Shown here piece by piece: positions 42,981 through 51,670 of a DNA stretch of 64,000 nucleotides; position 1 is the first letter of the stretch, and each line of letters starts with the position of its first letter. The notes under the pieces were generated by a model. It had not been told where the DNA came from, made no database searches, and worked only from the letters and a program-made list of their open reading frames with translations. Source of the DNA: Candidatus Obscuribacterales bacterium (GTDB taxonomy: Bacteria; Cyanobacteriota; Vampirovibrionia; Obscuribacterales; Obscuribacteraceae). Made by a program: the position numbers and the translations under genes. The stretch lies in NCBI GenBank assembly GCA_019750335.1, contig JAIEOQ010000008.1, positions 248,001 to 312,000 on the forward strand, given 5' to 3'.

Positions 42981-44132
42981 TTATTCCGCGACGGCGGTTC
43001 CAGCAACCGCTTCAAAAGCCGCTTTGTCGTCCAAATTGACCAGGCGGTAACACGGGTCGCTCAAAAGCCGGATCGGCAAAAGCGGGTTCAAAAGCCCGGT
43101 GCCAAGCCCAAGCATGCCGGTGCCGTAATTGCGAATCGGCACATTCAAACGCTGCAACGTTTCCAAAACGACACCCATGCAAGTCCAGCGGTCTTGGTGA
43201 ATAAAGCCGGTGTACTGCCCGTACCAGTCGTAACCGGTGGGCCAAACACGACGCTGTAACCAGACTTTGAAACCGAGCCAATAACTCGGCTTTTGTTGTT
43301 GCTTGGCGAGCTGCTCCCCTTGCTTGAGCAATTCGCAAAGAGAATCTTTGTCGAGCAACCAAGCTTTGAGACGCGCCGGAATGAACCAAGCCTTGCGCAC
43401 AAAGTTGTGACGCCGCTTAGTATCAGCTTCACGCCAGGCTTCGTTGCGAGCAAGCATATCTTCGGCAATCTCAATTGCTCGCGCGCTTTGCTCGGCGGTC
43501 AGCGGCTGACGCAAGCGCAAAACAACAAAGTGCTCGTTCAGCTTGTGCTCCATGGCGACAACAGCACGCGCCGTATGCATAACCACGCCTTTTTCCATGT
43601 AGGCAGTGTGGGACATCAAACGACCTTTACGCCCCTTAATTACAATCTCCACATGGCCGACGCTGTTATGCGTACGGGCAGCCATTCGCCCTCCGGTCAG
43701 GATCAGATCCCCTTCACGCATAGCTTCCGCCGGCGGATTGAGCCAAACATCTTTCGGTAGCGGTCCATGGCCGAAACGAATGAATTCGCTGCGACGTCGG
43801 CGATACAAAAGAAGCGTCCCAGCCCAACCAGCCAAAAGCGCAGTTGCTGAAACTTTGCAAACCAGATTCGGTAAAAGCAACAAGGACAACACGCACACCG
43901 CTAAACCAACGCAGGCAGGCAGCAGAATCTGCATACGCGACAAGTTGTCTTCAAAAGTTTTGAGCAACTGAGTCAAGCGAATCCAGGTGACTGCTTGTCG
44001 CAATGCCGTCACAACCAGCGTCGTCGCTAAAAACTGACTCCAGCTCATCTGCCCGAAGAAAGCAAGCAAAACAATGCCGGCAAGCAAAATATGCGCTGTA
44101 GCAACAGCAAATTTTTCCAAGCGATAAAGCAT
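42981..44132 (-). CDS. Membrane protein with permuted papain-fold (YiiX-like) domain
   Basis: 383 residues. Four hydrophobic helices up to residue 110 anchor a domain beginning EAMREGDLILTGG; SVGHVEIVI places a histidine at H160 and WTCMGVVLETL a cysteine at C318, the order (His before Cys) and the GDLI...GH motif of the circularly permuted NlpC/P60 (YiiX/YebB-like) hydrolases, which act on peptidoglycan peptides or acyl bonds. The ATG at 44132 is preceded by GAGGAG; a 21-codon upstream extension is rejected. It opens the minus-strand run. Family assignment is by motif only. Confidence 0.7.
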   Translation of the reverse strand: MLYRLEKFAVATAHILLAGIVLLAFFGQMSWSQFLATTLVVTALRQAVTWIRLTQLLKTFEDNLSRMQILLPACVGLAVCVLSLLLLPNLVCKVSATALLAGWAGTLLLYRRRRSEFIRFGHGPLPKDVWLNPPAEAMREGDLILTGGRMAARTHNSVGHVEIVIKGRKGRLMSHTAYMEKGVVMHTARAVVAMEHKLNEHFVVLRLRQPLTAEQSARAIEIAEDMLARNEAWREADTKRRHNFVRKAWFIPARLKAWLLDKDSLCELLKQGEQLAKQQQKPSYWLGFKVWLQRRVWPTGYDWYGQYTGFIHQDRWTCMGVVLETLQRLNVPIRNYGTGMLGLGTGLLNPLLPIRLLSDPCYRLVNLDDKAAFEAVAGTAVAE

Positions 44133-44230
44133 GACCAACTCCTCAGATTTGATTCGACAGTTAACGGACATCCAGAACACGCGGAAAACGCGCAAATCGA
44201 TTTCAGAAACAGCGAACTCAAGGAGGGTTT

Positions 44231-44395
44231 GTGACTTTAAATAGCTCTTATGGCTGTAGGGTGATAAACGAACGATTTAGACTACACATGAGTTGTAGTC
44301 AAGAATCAATGCTGTGCATCAGAGCGTTACGTTATACCGATGTCAGGAAGGCACCGCCAGAGGGACACGATGCCAGGAAAGCAGCGCCCATATAG
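44231..44395 (+). CDS. Possible 54-codon ORF with strong ribosome site
   Basis: GTG at 44231 follows AAGGAGG; the frame stays open to TAG at 44393. The 3' part contains an imperfect 30-bp duplication (44339-44358 and 44369-44388) that repeats the peptide DVRKAPP as DARKAAP. Composition is unlike the neighbours (many Arg, Cys) and there is no further support, so it may be non-coding. Confidence 0.25.
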   Translation: MTLNSSYGCRVINERFRLHMSCSQESMLCIRALRYTDVRKAPPEGHDARKAAPI

Positions 44396-44453
44396 TCATA
44401 AAGATCTGAAGACTTTCACTATAGATCTCTATATTAGAGAGGATAAAGCTGCC

Positions 44454-44500
44454 AAAATGCTAGCGCAGCTGGTGGCAGTCCTCGGCTGTGCTAGCATTTT
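44454..44500 (+). promoter_or_regulatory. Long hairpin abutting the start codon of 44504
   Basis: AAAATGCTAGCGCAGC (44454-44469) and GCTGTGCTAGCATTTT (44485-44500) make a 16-bp stem with one G-U pair and a 15-base loop. The stem ends three bases before the ATG of the lytic transglycosylase, so no ribosome site is free. With A- and T-runs at the foot it would also serve as a bidirectional terminator between the divergent genes. Confidence 0.7.
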
Positions 44501-44503
44501 CCT

Positions 44504-46666
44504 ATGATGGCTTTCATACAGCGTTTTCAAAGGCATTTTCCAGCTTGCGCAGTGCCTTTTCTTAGCGTCCTTTTATTTGTCGGCTGCAGCAATTTACAAG
44601 CCGGCTCAAATGACCGTACTACGGGCAGTTTGCAAAGTTCAGATTTAGGCACGGATCCACGTCTTGCCGAACTGCTTGCCAGTCTGGAAGGAAAAAATAT
44701 TGAAGAGCGAAAACAAGCTTTAGCCGGCTTTCGTCTTTTAAATCTCAATTCTTCATCCAAAGAAAAGGCCGCTTATGTTTTAGCTCGGCTTATGAAAAAA
44801 GCCGGTACTACAGAAGATCTCAAACAAGCCATTCCTTTGTTTGAAGAGGCATCCCATATCGCCCCGCTCTGGGAGCGCTGTCAGTGGCACATCTCGGAAG
44901 CAGCCAACACCTTAGGTGATGAAAAACTTGTACGTCGTTGTCTCAACGACATTATCGCTCGCACTGCCGATCCGCTAAATAAGGCTCAAGCGCAATACTC
45001 TTTAGCGCAAAGTTATTTACGCGCCAACGAGCCCGAACAAGCAAAAGATCAATTCGAACTTATTACAACGGCAGCGCCGGATTCGCAATATGCCTTAGGT
45101 TCCGATTATTATCTCGGACGTAGATATTGGGACGCAAAAGAGAACGATAAAGCGCTTGAATTGTGGCGCAATTATTTACGCAAAAGCCCGGACGGACGCT
45201 TTGCCCAAGAGATAGTCGATTCAATGAATAGCGGTGCGGCAATCACACCGGCGGATCATGCATTGTTTGCTGAAGTTAGTTACGCACACGGTGACTGGTC
45301 GGATGCTTTAAAAGAATGGCAAATCGCTCATAATACCCGCGCTTGGTTTAAGCAAGCTCAATCTCTTTTACGTCTGAATAAAAAAGAAGCAGCAAAATCT
45401 CTGCTTTTAAGCGGTATTAAAATGCACAATCGCGACAGCAGCATTCCTGATGCTGCCAAGCTTTTAGCCAAATTGAGCAGCAAAGATCAAGCCGTAACGA
45501 TATGGAAATATGTACTTGCCGCTTCTCCTGCTTTTGCTGATGTAGCGATGTATAACTTAGCTTTGCGCTCACCTGAAAGCCAAGCACTGAGCTATTATGC
45601 TCAAATCGCCAACAAATATTCGCACTCAGATTATGCTCCCGAATCGGTCTGGTGGCTTACTTGGGATAAAATCAAAAAGGGCAAATCAGCAGCTGCTTTA
45701 GCCGACTGCAAAATAGCAAGCAAAAAATATGCTCAAGCAAAATCAGGCTCACGTTTTAGTTTTTGGATCGGTAAGTTAAACGAAAGACTCAAACAGAAAG
45801 GCACTGCTATTGCTGCTTACAAACAAACTGTCTATCAGTTCGGACATCATTATTATGGTTGGCGCGCTTACAATCGTATAGCTGCATTATCGGGAAAAGG
45901 CGACCGCGGCTGGTCAACTCAACCTTCAAGAGCGCAAAGCAAAGATTGGACTTGGCCAGAGCCACCGTATTTAATATCATTCTCCGAAATTGCAGTCGAA
46001 GCCGGAGCGACAGTTGCCCAGCTCTCCGAGCTGCATCAATGGGACGAATGCTACGAACTTTTACCCGACAAAAAATTACCTGAGCTACGTTCGCTCTGTT
46101 TGGCAAAACTAAACTTACCGCTAGAAGCAATTAACGCTATCAGCAAAGAACTGCATGGGCAGCCTAACGGAGCGCCTAAGTGGCAGCTGAGTTATCCATT
46201 GTTGCACGCCAGAACAATTGCTAATGAAGCAGCGACAAAACACGTAGATCCATTGCTTGCCCAAGCGCTTATTCGCGAAGAGTCGCGTTACAACATTTAT
46301 GCATTAAGCAGCTCCAACGCTATCGGCTTGATGCAGCTGCTACCGGCAACAGCCATGGGTGTAGCGAAAAGACTCGGCGTTTCAATCAACAGCAAAGACG
46401 ATATACACAAGCCGGAGAACAACATCAAGCTTGGTGTCGATTATTTGGGCTATACACTCGGTCGCTTCAAAGGCAACGCCATGCTTGCTGTAGCCAGCTA
46501 CAACGGCGGACCAAATGCCGTACAAAGCTGGACCAAACGTTATCCTCTTTCCGATCCGGATATTTTTGTTGAAAGCATTCCTTTCCAGGAAACGCGCGAT
46601 TATGTACGCAAAGTTTTCGGCAGTTTCTGGAACTATGAATATATCTACAATCACAGCCATAATTAG
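44504..46666 (+). CDS. Soluble-type lytic transglycosylase, lipoprotein
   Basis: 720 residues. N-terminal signal with lipobox (PFLSVLLFVGC), so probably outer-membrane anchored. Long alpha-superhelical middle of the Slt70 type with tetratricopeptide-like pairs (NKAQAQYSLAQSYLRANEPEQAKDQF) and a C-terminal SLT domain: LLAQALIREESRYN (catalytic Glu), SSNAIGLMQLLPATA, AVASYNGGPNAVQSW and ETRDYVRKVFGSF. It cleaves the MurNAc-GlcNAc bond to 1,6-anhydro ends. ATG follows directly after the hairpin. Unlike the neighbours it is AT-rich and ordinary. Confidence 0.94.
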   Translation: MMAFIQRFQRHFPACAVPFLSVLLFVGCSNLQAGSNDRTTGSLQSSDLGTDPRLAELLASLEGKNIEERKQALAGFRLLNLNSSSKEKAAYVLARLMKKAGTTEDLKQAIPLFEEASHIAPLWERCQWHISEAANTLGDEKLVRRCLNDIIARTADPLNKAQAQYSLAQSYLRANEPEQAKDQFELITTAAPDSQYALGSDYYLGRRYWDAKENDKALELWRNYLRKSPDGRFAQEIVDSMNSGAAITPADHALFAEVSYAHGDWSDALKEWQIAHNTRAWFKQAQSLLRLNKKEAAKSLLLSGIKMHNRDSSIPDAAKLLAKLSSKDQAVTIWKYVLAASPAFADVAMYNLALRSPESQALSYYAQIANKYSHSDYAPESVWWLTWDKIKKGKSAAALADCKIASKKYAQAKSGSRFSFWIGKLNERLKQKGTAIAAYKQTVYQFGHHYYGWRAYNRIAALSGKGDRGWSTQPSRAQSKDWTWPEPPYLISFSEIAVEAGATVAQLSELHQWDECYELLPDKKLPELRSLCLAKLNLPLEAINAISKELHGQPNGAPKWQLSYPLLHARTIANEAATKHVDPLLAQALIREESRYNIYALSSSNAIGLMQLLPATAMGVAKRLGVSINSKDDIHKPENNIKLGVDYLGYTLGRFKGNAMLAVASYNGGPNAVQSWTKRYPLSDPDIFVESIPFQETRDYVRKVFGSFWNYEYIYNHSHN

Positions 46667-47063
46667 AAACAGCTAAAGGCTGCAAAGGGCTCTTTGCGCT
46701 AACTAGCACAGCAAAAAGAAAGTTATCAAGATGGAACTGTAACTTATACAGGGCCAAACCAACCCGCATTACTTAACAGGCGTTTGAATACAAAGAACAA
46801 AGAGAAATAAAGTAAGCAGTCTTCTTTATCTCTTTCTGCAAAGGTATTTTTTTCCAAAGCAAAACACATAACAATCCCAGCCAAAGTAATGGACAGGAAA
46901 CTGTTATGTGTTGGAAAGTAGCATGAAGAAGATACGGACTCGGCAAGCGGTGTTGCTTGCTGACGCTTTCGCAAGCGTAGCGCCGTAGTAGAGATAAAAG
47001 CGAGCGGTGTTGCTCGCGTGACCGTTTGGTTTATCCCAGCGGTCCGAAAAAGGTATTAGAACT
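46667..47063 (+). other. 397-bp leader region with serial hairpins
   Basis: No reading frame. Contains an 11-bp inverted repeat AACACATAACA/TGTTATGTGTT (46863-46912) and, 47-121 bp before the next ATG, three hairpins: GCAAGC-GGTGTT-GCTTGC (46943-46960), ACGCTT-TCGC-AAGCGT (46963-46978) and GCGAGC-GGTGTT-GCTCGC (47000-47017). The first and third share the twelve bases AGCGGTGTTGCT including the whole loop. A structured 5' UTR or small RNA. Confidence 0.6.
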
Positions 47064-47759
47064 ATGTCCGAAACCAATCTTCCCGCAGTCGTAGCCAACG
47101 AAAAAGAAGCCGATTTTCTTGAGATCTGCCGTCAGTATCCCGCAGCGATTGAGGCCGCAAGCCAAACCCTACGGGCATCACACAGCGCCAAAAAAGCCCA
47201 GCAAGCAGCGCAGAAACTGCGCAACCAAGCTGCCGACGCCCTAGACGAAGCAATCATGGAATATGCCGCCGCCAGACAAGCTCGGCGCGCTTACCATACC
47301 TGGAACGATGAGCTGAAACAACGCCAATCTGCTGCCTGGGACGACTACAATGACACCAAACACCGGCTTAAGAAAGCAGCCGAGAATGGCGACGAAAACC
47401 AATGTCGCGAGCTCGGAGCTAAGGTTGCCCAGCTAAATATTCAACGAGAGGAAGTGGGCAAGCAGACTATCGAAGCCATCCAGAATAATCCCAAAGAATG
47501 GGAAATCAATAATCGCATGACGAAGGCAACCGAAGCTAAGACGGCTGCCCAGAAAGCTTTGGATGCAGCCGATGCCGAGCTCGAAGCCGCTAACAAGCTT
47601 GCCAAAGAGACCGAAGAAGCGTACCAGAAAGCTCACGGCGCTGAAAACATACTAGCCGACAAGGTTTGGCTTTGGGCTGAAGCAGCCTACATTCCTGCAG
47701 CGAAACCTATCGAAACCGCAGCTGATCCTCAAGAAACCGACAAGATCATCAGCCACTAA
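47064..47759 (+). CDS. Cytoplasmic coiled-coil protein
   Basis: 231 residues, no signal peptide, almost wholly alpha-helical with heptads (KAQQAAQKLRNQAADALDEAIME, EAKTAAQKALDAADAEL). The C-terminus has KVWLWAEAAYIPAAKPIE, which could cap the rod. Resembles in style the exported coiled-coil proteins at 54941, 56912 and 59308 but lacks their signal and shared landmarks. First of four closely packed genes; preceded by serial hairpins. Confidence 0.65.
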   Translation: MSETNLPAVVANEKEADFLEICRQYPAAIEAASQTLRASHSAKKAQQAAQKLRNQAADALDEAIMEYAAARQARRAYHTWNDELKQRQSAAWDDYNDTKHRLKKAAENGDENQCRELGAKVAQLNIQREEVGKQTIEAIQNNPKEWEINNRMTKATEAKTAAQKALDAADAELEAANKLAKETEEAYQKAHGAENILADKVWLWAEAAYIPAAKPIETAADPQETDKIISH

Positions 47760-47774
47760 CCCCAAGGACTATTA

Positions 47775-48137
47775 ATGCGCTGGCTTATTGCCAAATTAGG
47801 CGGGCTTCGCCAAAGAGCGCCCAGCCTCGAACAAGTGCAGAGTTACGCCGACACCAGCGCAAAGTGGCTCTCACGAGCCGCTTTGTTGCTGGCTTTTATT
47901 GCTAGTTTCATCGTGTTTTGCTTGGTGACATTGCTGGCCGTTTTGCCTTACATCACCATCACGCACACATTGTGCGCAGCACCGATTGTCGCTCTCGTTA
48001 CTGCTGTTTTCGTTTATTCGCTTGCCAGCCGCCCTGCCGATGTCGCCGATAAAACCAGCCGCGGATTGTGGCTGACTCGCACGGCAATCAGCTTGGCAAA
48101 ACGTTTAGCAGTGAAAAAATCCGGACAAACACCCTGA
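47775..48137 (+). CDS. Two-helix membrane protein
   Basis: 120 residues with two adjacent hydrophobic helices (LLLAFIASFIVFCLVTLLAVL and AAPIVALVTAVFVYSLA) and short charged ends. AAGGA precedes the ATG by six bases. Fifteen bases after the coiled-coil gene; likely its membrane anchor or partner, an inference from position alone. Confidence 0.62.
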   Translation: MRWLIAKLGGLRQRAPSLEQVQSYADTSAKWLSRAALLLAFIASFIVFCLVTLLAVLPYITITHTLCAAPIVALVTAVFVYSLASRPADVADKTSRGLWLTRTAISLAKRLAVKKSGQTP

Positions 48138-48171
48138 CCCTAAAATCCATTCAAAACCGAGAAAGAAACAT

Positions 48172-48459
48172 ATGAGCAAGCTCATCCAAAAAGCCCAAGA
48201 ACTCCTCCAGAAGGTCGGCGATGAAGTCGGCATTCCTTCGGCTTCGGAATTCACCACCGAAGCGGCCGCCGATTCCGCACTCGGCCCCAAGCTCGCCGAG
48301 CTCGAAGAGAAGTACCGCGTTGCTTGCGGCAAGAACGGTTTGACCACCAATGGCGACTGTTGGCAGCAATGCGCCCCGACTTATTTGGCGACCAAGGGCT
48401 GGCGCGCCACCCTCGAAGACGGCGGACTGGTCGTCCATACCGGCGACGTCGAGAAGTAA
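48172..48459 (+). CDS. Small soluble protein, unknown
   Basis: 95 residues. N-terminal helix SKLIQKAQELLQKVGDE, acidic middle, then GKNGLTTNGDCWQQCAPTYLA with two Cys and a C-terminal hairpin WRATLEDGGLVVHTGD. High-GC codon choice fits the block. No family recognised. Confidence 0.6.
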   Translation: MSKLIQKAQELLQKVGDEVGIPSASEFTTEAAADSALGPKLAELEEKYRVACGKNGLTTNGDCWQQCAPTYLATKGWRATLEDGGLVVHTGDVEK

Positions 48460-48512
48460 GAGAGCAGCAGCGTTTTCTCTTCTCCACTATCCCATAGGCA
48501 ACAAAAACACTT

Positions 48513-49094
48513 ATGCAATATCAAGAACACATTCTCAAAGAAACCGCCGACCGTAATCTCGGCATCGCCGAAGAGTGCGCAAAAGAAGGGGAGATCGCAG
48601 AGCAACGGGTTCTTTTACAAGCAGCTTTGCTCCTTGCCAAACGAATCCGCTCCAAGTCCTTGACCAAAAAGATCGAATCTAAACTGGCTAAACTGCCCGC
48701 CACCGACGGCGAAATTTCGCCCTTCCGTAAAGAGCTTAGCGCACTGGTTGCTCAGCTCGGCAATGAATACGGGAGCGAATGCACCAACGACGGCGAAGTG
48801 CACCAAACGACAGCCAACACCATCGAGGCGGCCGTCGTCGAATGTTTCGGCGTCGAGCAAACCGTGTTCGACCGGCCGGATTTCACTTCTTCTTTCAAGA
48901 AGGGGCGCAAGGCAGCGGCGCACCGCAAGTTCTGCGCCCTGGTCGAACAGCATAAGGCCAGCTACATTCTAGCCGGCGACGAAGAGTGTTTCAGTCCCAA
49001 CGAGTCGGATCGAGGCGGTTTCCGTTACTGCTTCTTCTTCAAGCAAGAATCCGGCAAGAATCTGCTTGCCAGTTTTGAGTGCGCCGAGACCTAG
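48513..49094 (+). CDS. Soluble protein, unknown
   Basis: 193 residues. The first 70 are helical with alternating Glu/Lys; the rest mixed, with DDFTSSFKKGRKAAAHRKFC-like basic segment at about 125-150 and SDRGGFRYCFFFKQESG near the end. No signal peptide or known domain. Ribosome site not evident; 53 bases after the previous gene. Followed by a strong hairpin. Confidence 0.58.
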   Translation: MQYQEHILKETADRNLGIAEECAKEGEIAEQRVLLQAALLLAKRIRSKSLTKKIESKLAKLPATDGEISPFRKELSALVAQLGNEYGSECTNDGEVHQTTANTIEAAVVECFGVEQTVFDRPDFTSSFKKGRKAAAHRKFCALVEQHKASYILAGDEECFSPNESDRGGFRYCFFFKQESGKNLLASFECAET

Positions 49095-49100
49095 TTTTTG

Positions 49101-49140
49101 GACAAAAAGGAATACGGAATAAAGCCTATTCCTTTTTGTC
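49101..49140 (+). terminator. Terminator after 48513 gene
   Basis: GACAAAAAGGAATA (49101-49114) pairs with TATTCCTTTTTGTC (49127-49140): 14 perfect pairs, 12-base loop, with the T-run in the descending arm. Works in both directions and also lies beyond the convergent zinc-ribbon gene. Confidence 0.8.
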
Positions 49141-49217
49141 GGCGCTCTAAATACTATCGCTTTTAGTAAAAAGTAGCGAAAGAAAATGCGACCAGCCTGC
49201 CTAAGCAAAACAAAAAA

Positions 49218-49466
49218 CTATGTTTCGCCCGGTTGATCGGGGTTTAAGCCGAGGAAGTTACGCCAAATACTGGTCGGGGTACTTAAAGTCGAATTATCAG
49301 CTTGCACGCGGCGCAAGTTACTGATTGGCGGCGGTAAAGCTTCCGGTTGTTTTTCAGCAGCGGCTGCTTTTCTTCTGGCTGCAGCAAAAGAATATCCGCA
49401 AGTTGAACAGACAGCCTTGTTGGCTGGTGCTCTGAATTTGCAACGTGGACATAATTGAAACTGCAT
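49218..49466 (-). CDS. Zinc-ribbon protein
   Basis: 82 residues starting MQFQLCPRCKFRAPANKAVC, a double CxxC zinc ribbon (CPRC and CSTCG), then a basic AAARRKAAAAEK helix and a disordered tail. Such ribbons mediate protein or nucleic-acid contacts; a similar ribbon begins the kinase at 21887. The ATG at 49466 is preferred over an upstream in-frame start because the ribbon starts there. Confidence 0.72.
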   Translation of the reverse strand: MQFQLCPRCKFRAPANKAVCSTCGYSFAAARRKAAAAEKQPEALPPPISNLRRVQADNSTLSTPTSIWRNFLGLNPDQPGET

Positions 49467-49604
49467 TTCGACTTCCCGAGATACCGATAAGATGATCATT
49501 CCCAGATCAAAGACAATTCTGCCATAAGAATGTTAGCCTCATGTTAACTGTCAGGTAAATTCCTGACAAGTAATTTTATGCTCAAAATTGCACTCTATAG
49601 TCAG

Positions 49605-50588
49605 TCAGTATTTTCGTTGCGTTTCCCACAACCAAGCAGAATACAATATTTGATCAAGCTCAAACTGTGGACTCCAATTTAACTGCTTAAATGCTTTACT
49701 GGCATCGGCCACTAAAATAGGAGGATCGCCCGAACGTCGCGGGCCAATTTCTTGAACTATTGTTTTGCCGGTAATATTCTCGGCTTTTGCAATCAACTCT
49801 TTGACCGAACATCCAACACCAGTTCCCAAATTTAAGATAGCGCCGGTTCCACCATCAAGAAGCTGGCGCAAAGCTAACAGATGGGCCGAACACAAATCAG
49901 ACACATGAATATAATCACGGACACCGGTACCATCTGCAGTATCAAAATCATCGCCGAAAATCGTTATTTTTTCGCGTTTGCCTGCCGCTACTTGCAAAAC
50001 CAACGGTATTAAATGAGTTTCACAAGCATGACTTTCGCCATATGAACCGTCTGCCTCTGCGCCGGCAGCGTTGAAATAGCGCAAGGAAAAATGCGACCAA
50101 CCATGACAGCGTTGATACGTAGCGAGAATATGTTCCACCATCATTTTAGATAAGCCATAGGCATTGATCGGATTCAAAGCCTCTTTTTCATTCAATAGTT
50201 TTACTTGCGGTACTCCGTATACAGCGCAAGAGGAAGAATGGATAATCTTGCGCACGCCGGCCTCTTCCAGAGCCCGGCAAAGATTTATGGCGTTAGTAAC
50301 ATTATTGGCAAAATATTTATCCGGATTGCTTTCCGATTCACCAACCAGAGCACAAGCAGCAAAATGTACTACAGCCTTAATCGGATAAGCTTTCAGCAAC
50401 TTAAGCATTGCACCGTAATTGCCTAGATCCTCTTCGACAAATACCAGGCGATCATCGGCCGGCAAAGATTCGTGATGACCGGTGCTCAAATTATCAACAG
50501 CTAAAACTGCGGCATCAGGCCATTCGCGCAAGAGCTGGCGCACAAAATGGCTGCCGATATATCCTGCCGCTCCTGTTACTAAAATCAT
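49605..50588 (-). CDS. galE: UDP-glucose 4-epimerase
   Basis: 327 residues. MILVTGAAGYIGSHFVRQLL binds NAD; VVHFAACALVGESESNP, SSSCAVYG and NAYGLSKMMVEHIL (Tyr-x3-Lys) are the active site; FNAAGA, DYIHVSDLCSAH and LNLGTG follow as in GalE. Interconverts UDP-glucose and UDP-galactose for surface glycans. ATG at 50588 chosen over 50594 since AAGGG is properly spaced. A monocistronic, ordinary gene inside the accessory block. Confidence 0.93.
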   Translation of the reverse strand: MILVTGAAGYIGSHFVRQLLREWPDAAVLAVDNLSTGHHESLPADDRLVFVEEDLGNYGAMLKLLKAYPIKAVVHFAACALVGESESNPDKYFANNVTNAINLCRALEEAGVRKIIHSSSCAVYGVPQVKLLNEKEALNPINAYGLSKMMVEHILATYQRCHGWSHFSLRYFNAAGAEADGSYGESHACETHLIPLVLQVAAGKREKITIFGDDFDTADGTGVRDYIHVSDLCSAHLLALRQLLDGGTGAILNLGTGVGCSVKELIAKAENITGKTIVQEIGPRRSGDPPILVADASKAFKQLNWSPQFELDQILYSAWLWETQRKY

Positions 50589-50912
50589 GAACATCCCTTG
50601 CTAGTTGGTCACCTATGCCGGTCAATCATAACATTAGAAGCATTGCTAGCTGATCGATATCAGCTCAGCCGTTTCAGGGGGAAATTCACGTAGAGCCTCT
50701 CATTTTGCGCATTATGGAAAAACTAAGATTGCGCAAATACATTGTTTTTTTGCCAGCAGCTTTTATAGCCTGACATCATATTCGTCTTTCTTTTTCTAAT
50801 TCAGGATCATTCACTAAACAACGTTGCATTTCGAGTTCCAAGCATTTTGACTGTCCAGAACGACAGCATTGCACAAACTCGCACTGCAACAAATCTTCGA
50901 AAGGAGGAAGCC
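50589..50912. other. 324-bp divergent intergenic stretch
   Basis: No coding region. Contains AGCTGAT-CGAT-ATCAGCT (50648-50665) and two TTGCGCA copies near 50706 and 50731; otherwise AT-rich. Promoters for galE and the 51010 unit must lie here but none is a clear match. Confidence 0.4.
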
Positions 50913-51071
50913 ATGTATAAAGGCAAACCTTGGCCGTCGTATGCGTATCAAAGTCTGACTTCAACGAAATATTCAATCAATTTGGCTTCTAACTTTCAGG
51001 AGATTAATCATGATCCGCACAATCCTATTCCGCGACCGCGACTGCGGTCAACCGAATCAACAACGCTTTAA
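50913..51071 (+). CDS. Possible 52-codon leader ORF
   Basis: ATG at 50913 has the strongest ribosome site of the region (AAAGGAGG, six bases upstream). The frame runs to TAA at 51069 and overlaps the first 62 bp of the next gene in another frame. Peptide MYKGKPWPSYAYQSL then polar, Pro-rich. Might be a translated leader that controls the following gene. Confidence 0.35.
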   Translation: MYKGKPWPSYAYQSLTSTKYSINLASNFQEINHDPHNPIPRPRLRSTESTTL

Positions 51072-51564
51072 CCAGGGTACTTTCGAAGAATCGCCAACAG
51101 CGGCTTTGCGCCGCCTGGTAAGCTTTGACCTGCGTTTCGGCGCGAACGTAAGCCATATTTCGCCCACTGAATTGCATTTGCAATCAAGCTGTATGGACCT
51201 GATCGACACTACCGAATTCTCAGGGTCAGAAGACGAGATGGCACCGCTATTTGCCGCCATTCGTCTCTGCCAGGAACAATGTTCTTCGACATTTTTCATC
51301 CCGGATAATCTCGGTGAGTTGCTCAATCATCTACCACATGGTACCGCTGCAGATCCCGGCTTTCGCCTTTTGATCTCGCCCTTTGCCATGCGCGAAAACA
51401 ATTTGGCGCTCTGCCTGCTACTGCCTTCGGGCATTACTCACCCGGACGACATCGCTTGCGCCTTAAACATGCGCTTCGATGAGTTCCTTGCCGTATTTGA
51501 TCTCATGCAAGAGTTCGACAATACCTCATTCCGGGAAGTTGCTGCCGCTTGCGGGAACAACTGA
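51010..51564 (+). CDS. Soluble protein, unknown
   Basis: 184 residues without signal peptide. Contains AALRRLVSFDLRFGANVSHI, LGELLNHLPHG and a conserved-looking GFRLLISPFAMRENNLALCLLLPSG followed by helices DDIACALNMRFDEFLAVFDL. It looks like a compact alpha/beta protein, but I do not recognise it. CAGGAG precedes the ATG by seven bases. Own terminator. Confidence 0.62.
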   Translation: MIRTILFRDRDCGQPNQQRFNQGTFEESPTAALRRLVSFDLRFGANVSHISPTELHLQSSCMDLIDTTEFSGSEDEMAPLFAAIRLCQEQCSSTFFIPDNLGELLNHLPHGTAADPGFRLLISPFAMRENNLALCLLLPSGITHPDDIACALNMRFDEFLAVFDLMQEFDNTSFREVAAACGNN

Positions 51565-51586
51565 CTGAACCCAGAATGACTGTCGT

Positions 51587-51631
51587 CGGAGGATTATGCC
51601 TGTTTACTACTTGCATAATCCTCCGTTTTTT
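51587..51631 (+). terminator. Rho-independent terminator
   Basis: CGGAGGATTATGC and GCATAATCCTCCG (13 pairs) followed by TTTTTT. Ends the 51010 gene. Confidence 0.88.
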
Positions 51632-51670
51632 ATCATCGCTATTTACTAAAATAAATAGTACAAACCGAAA

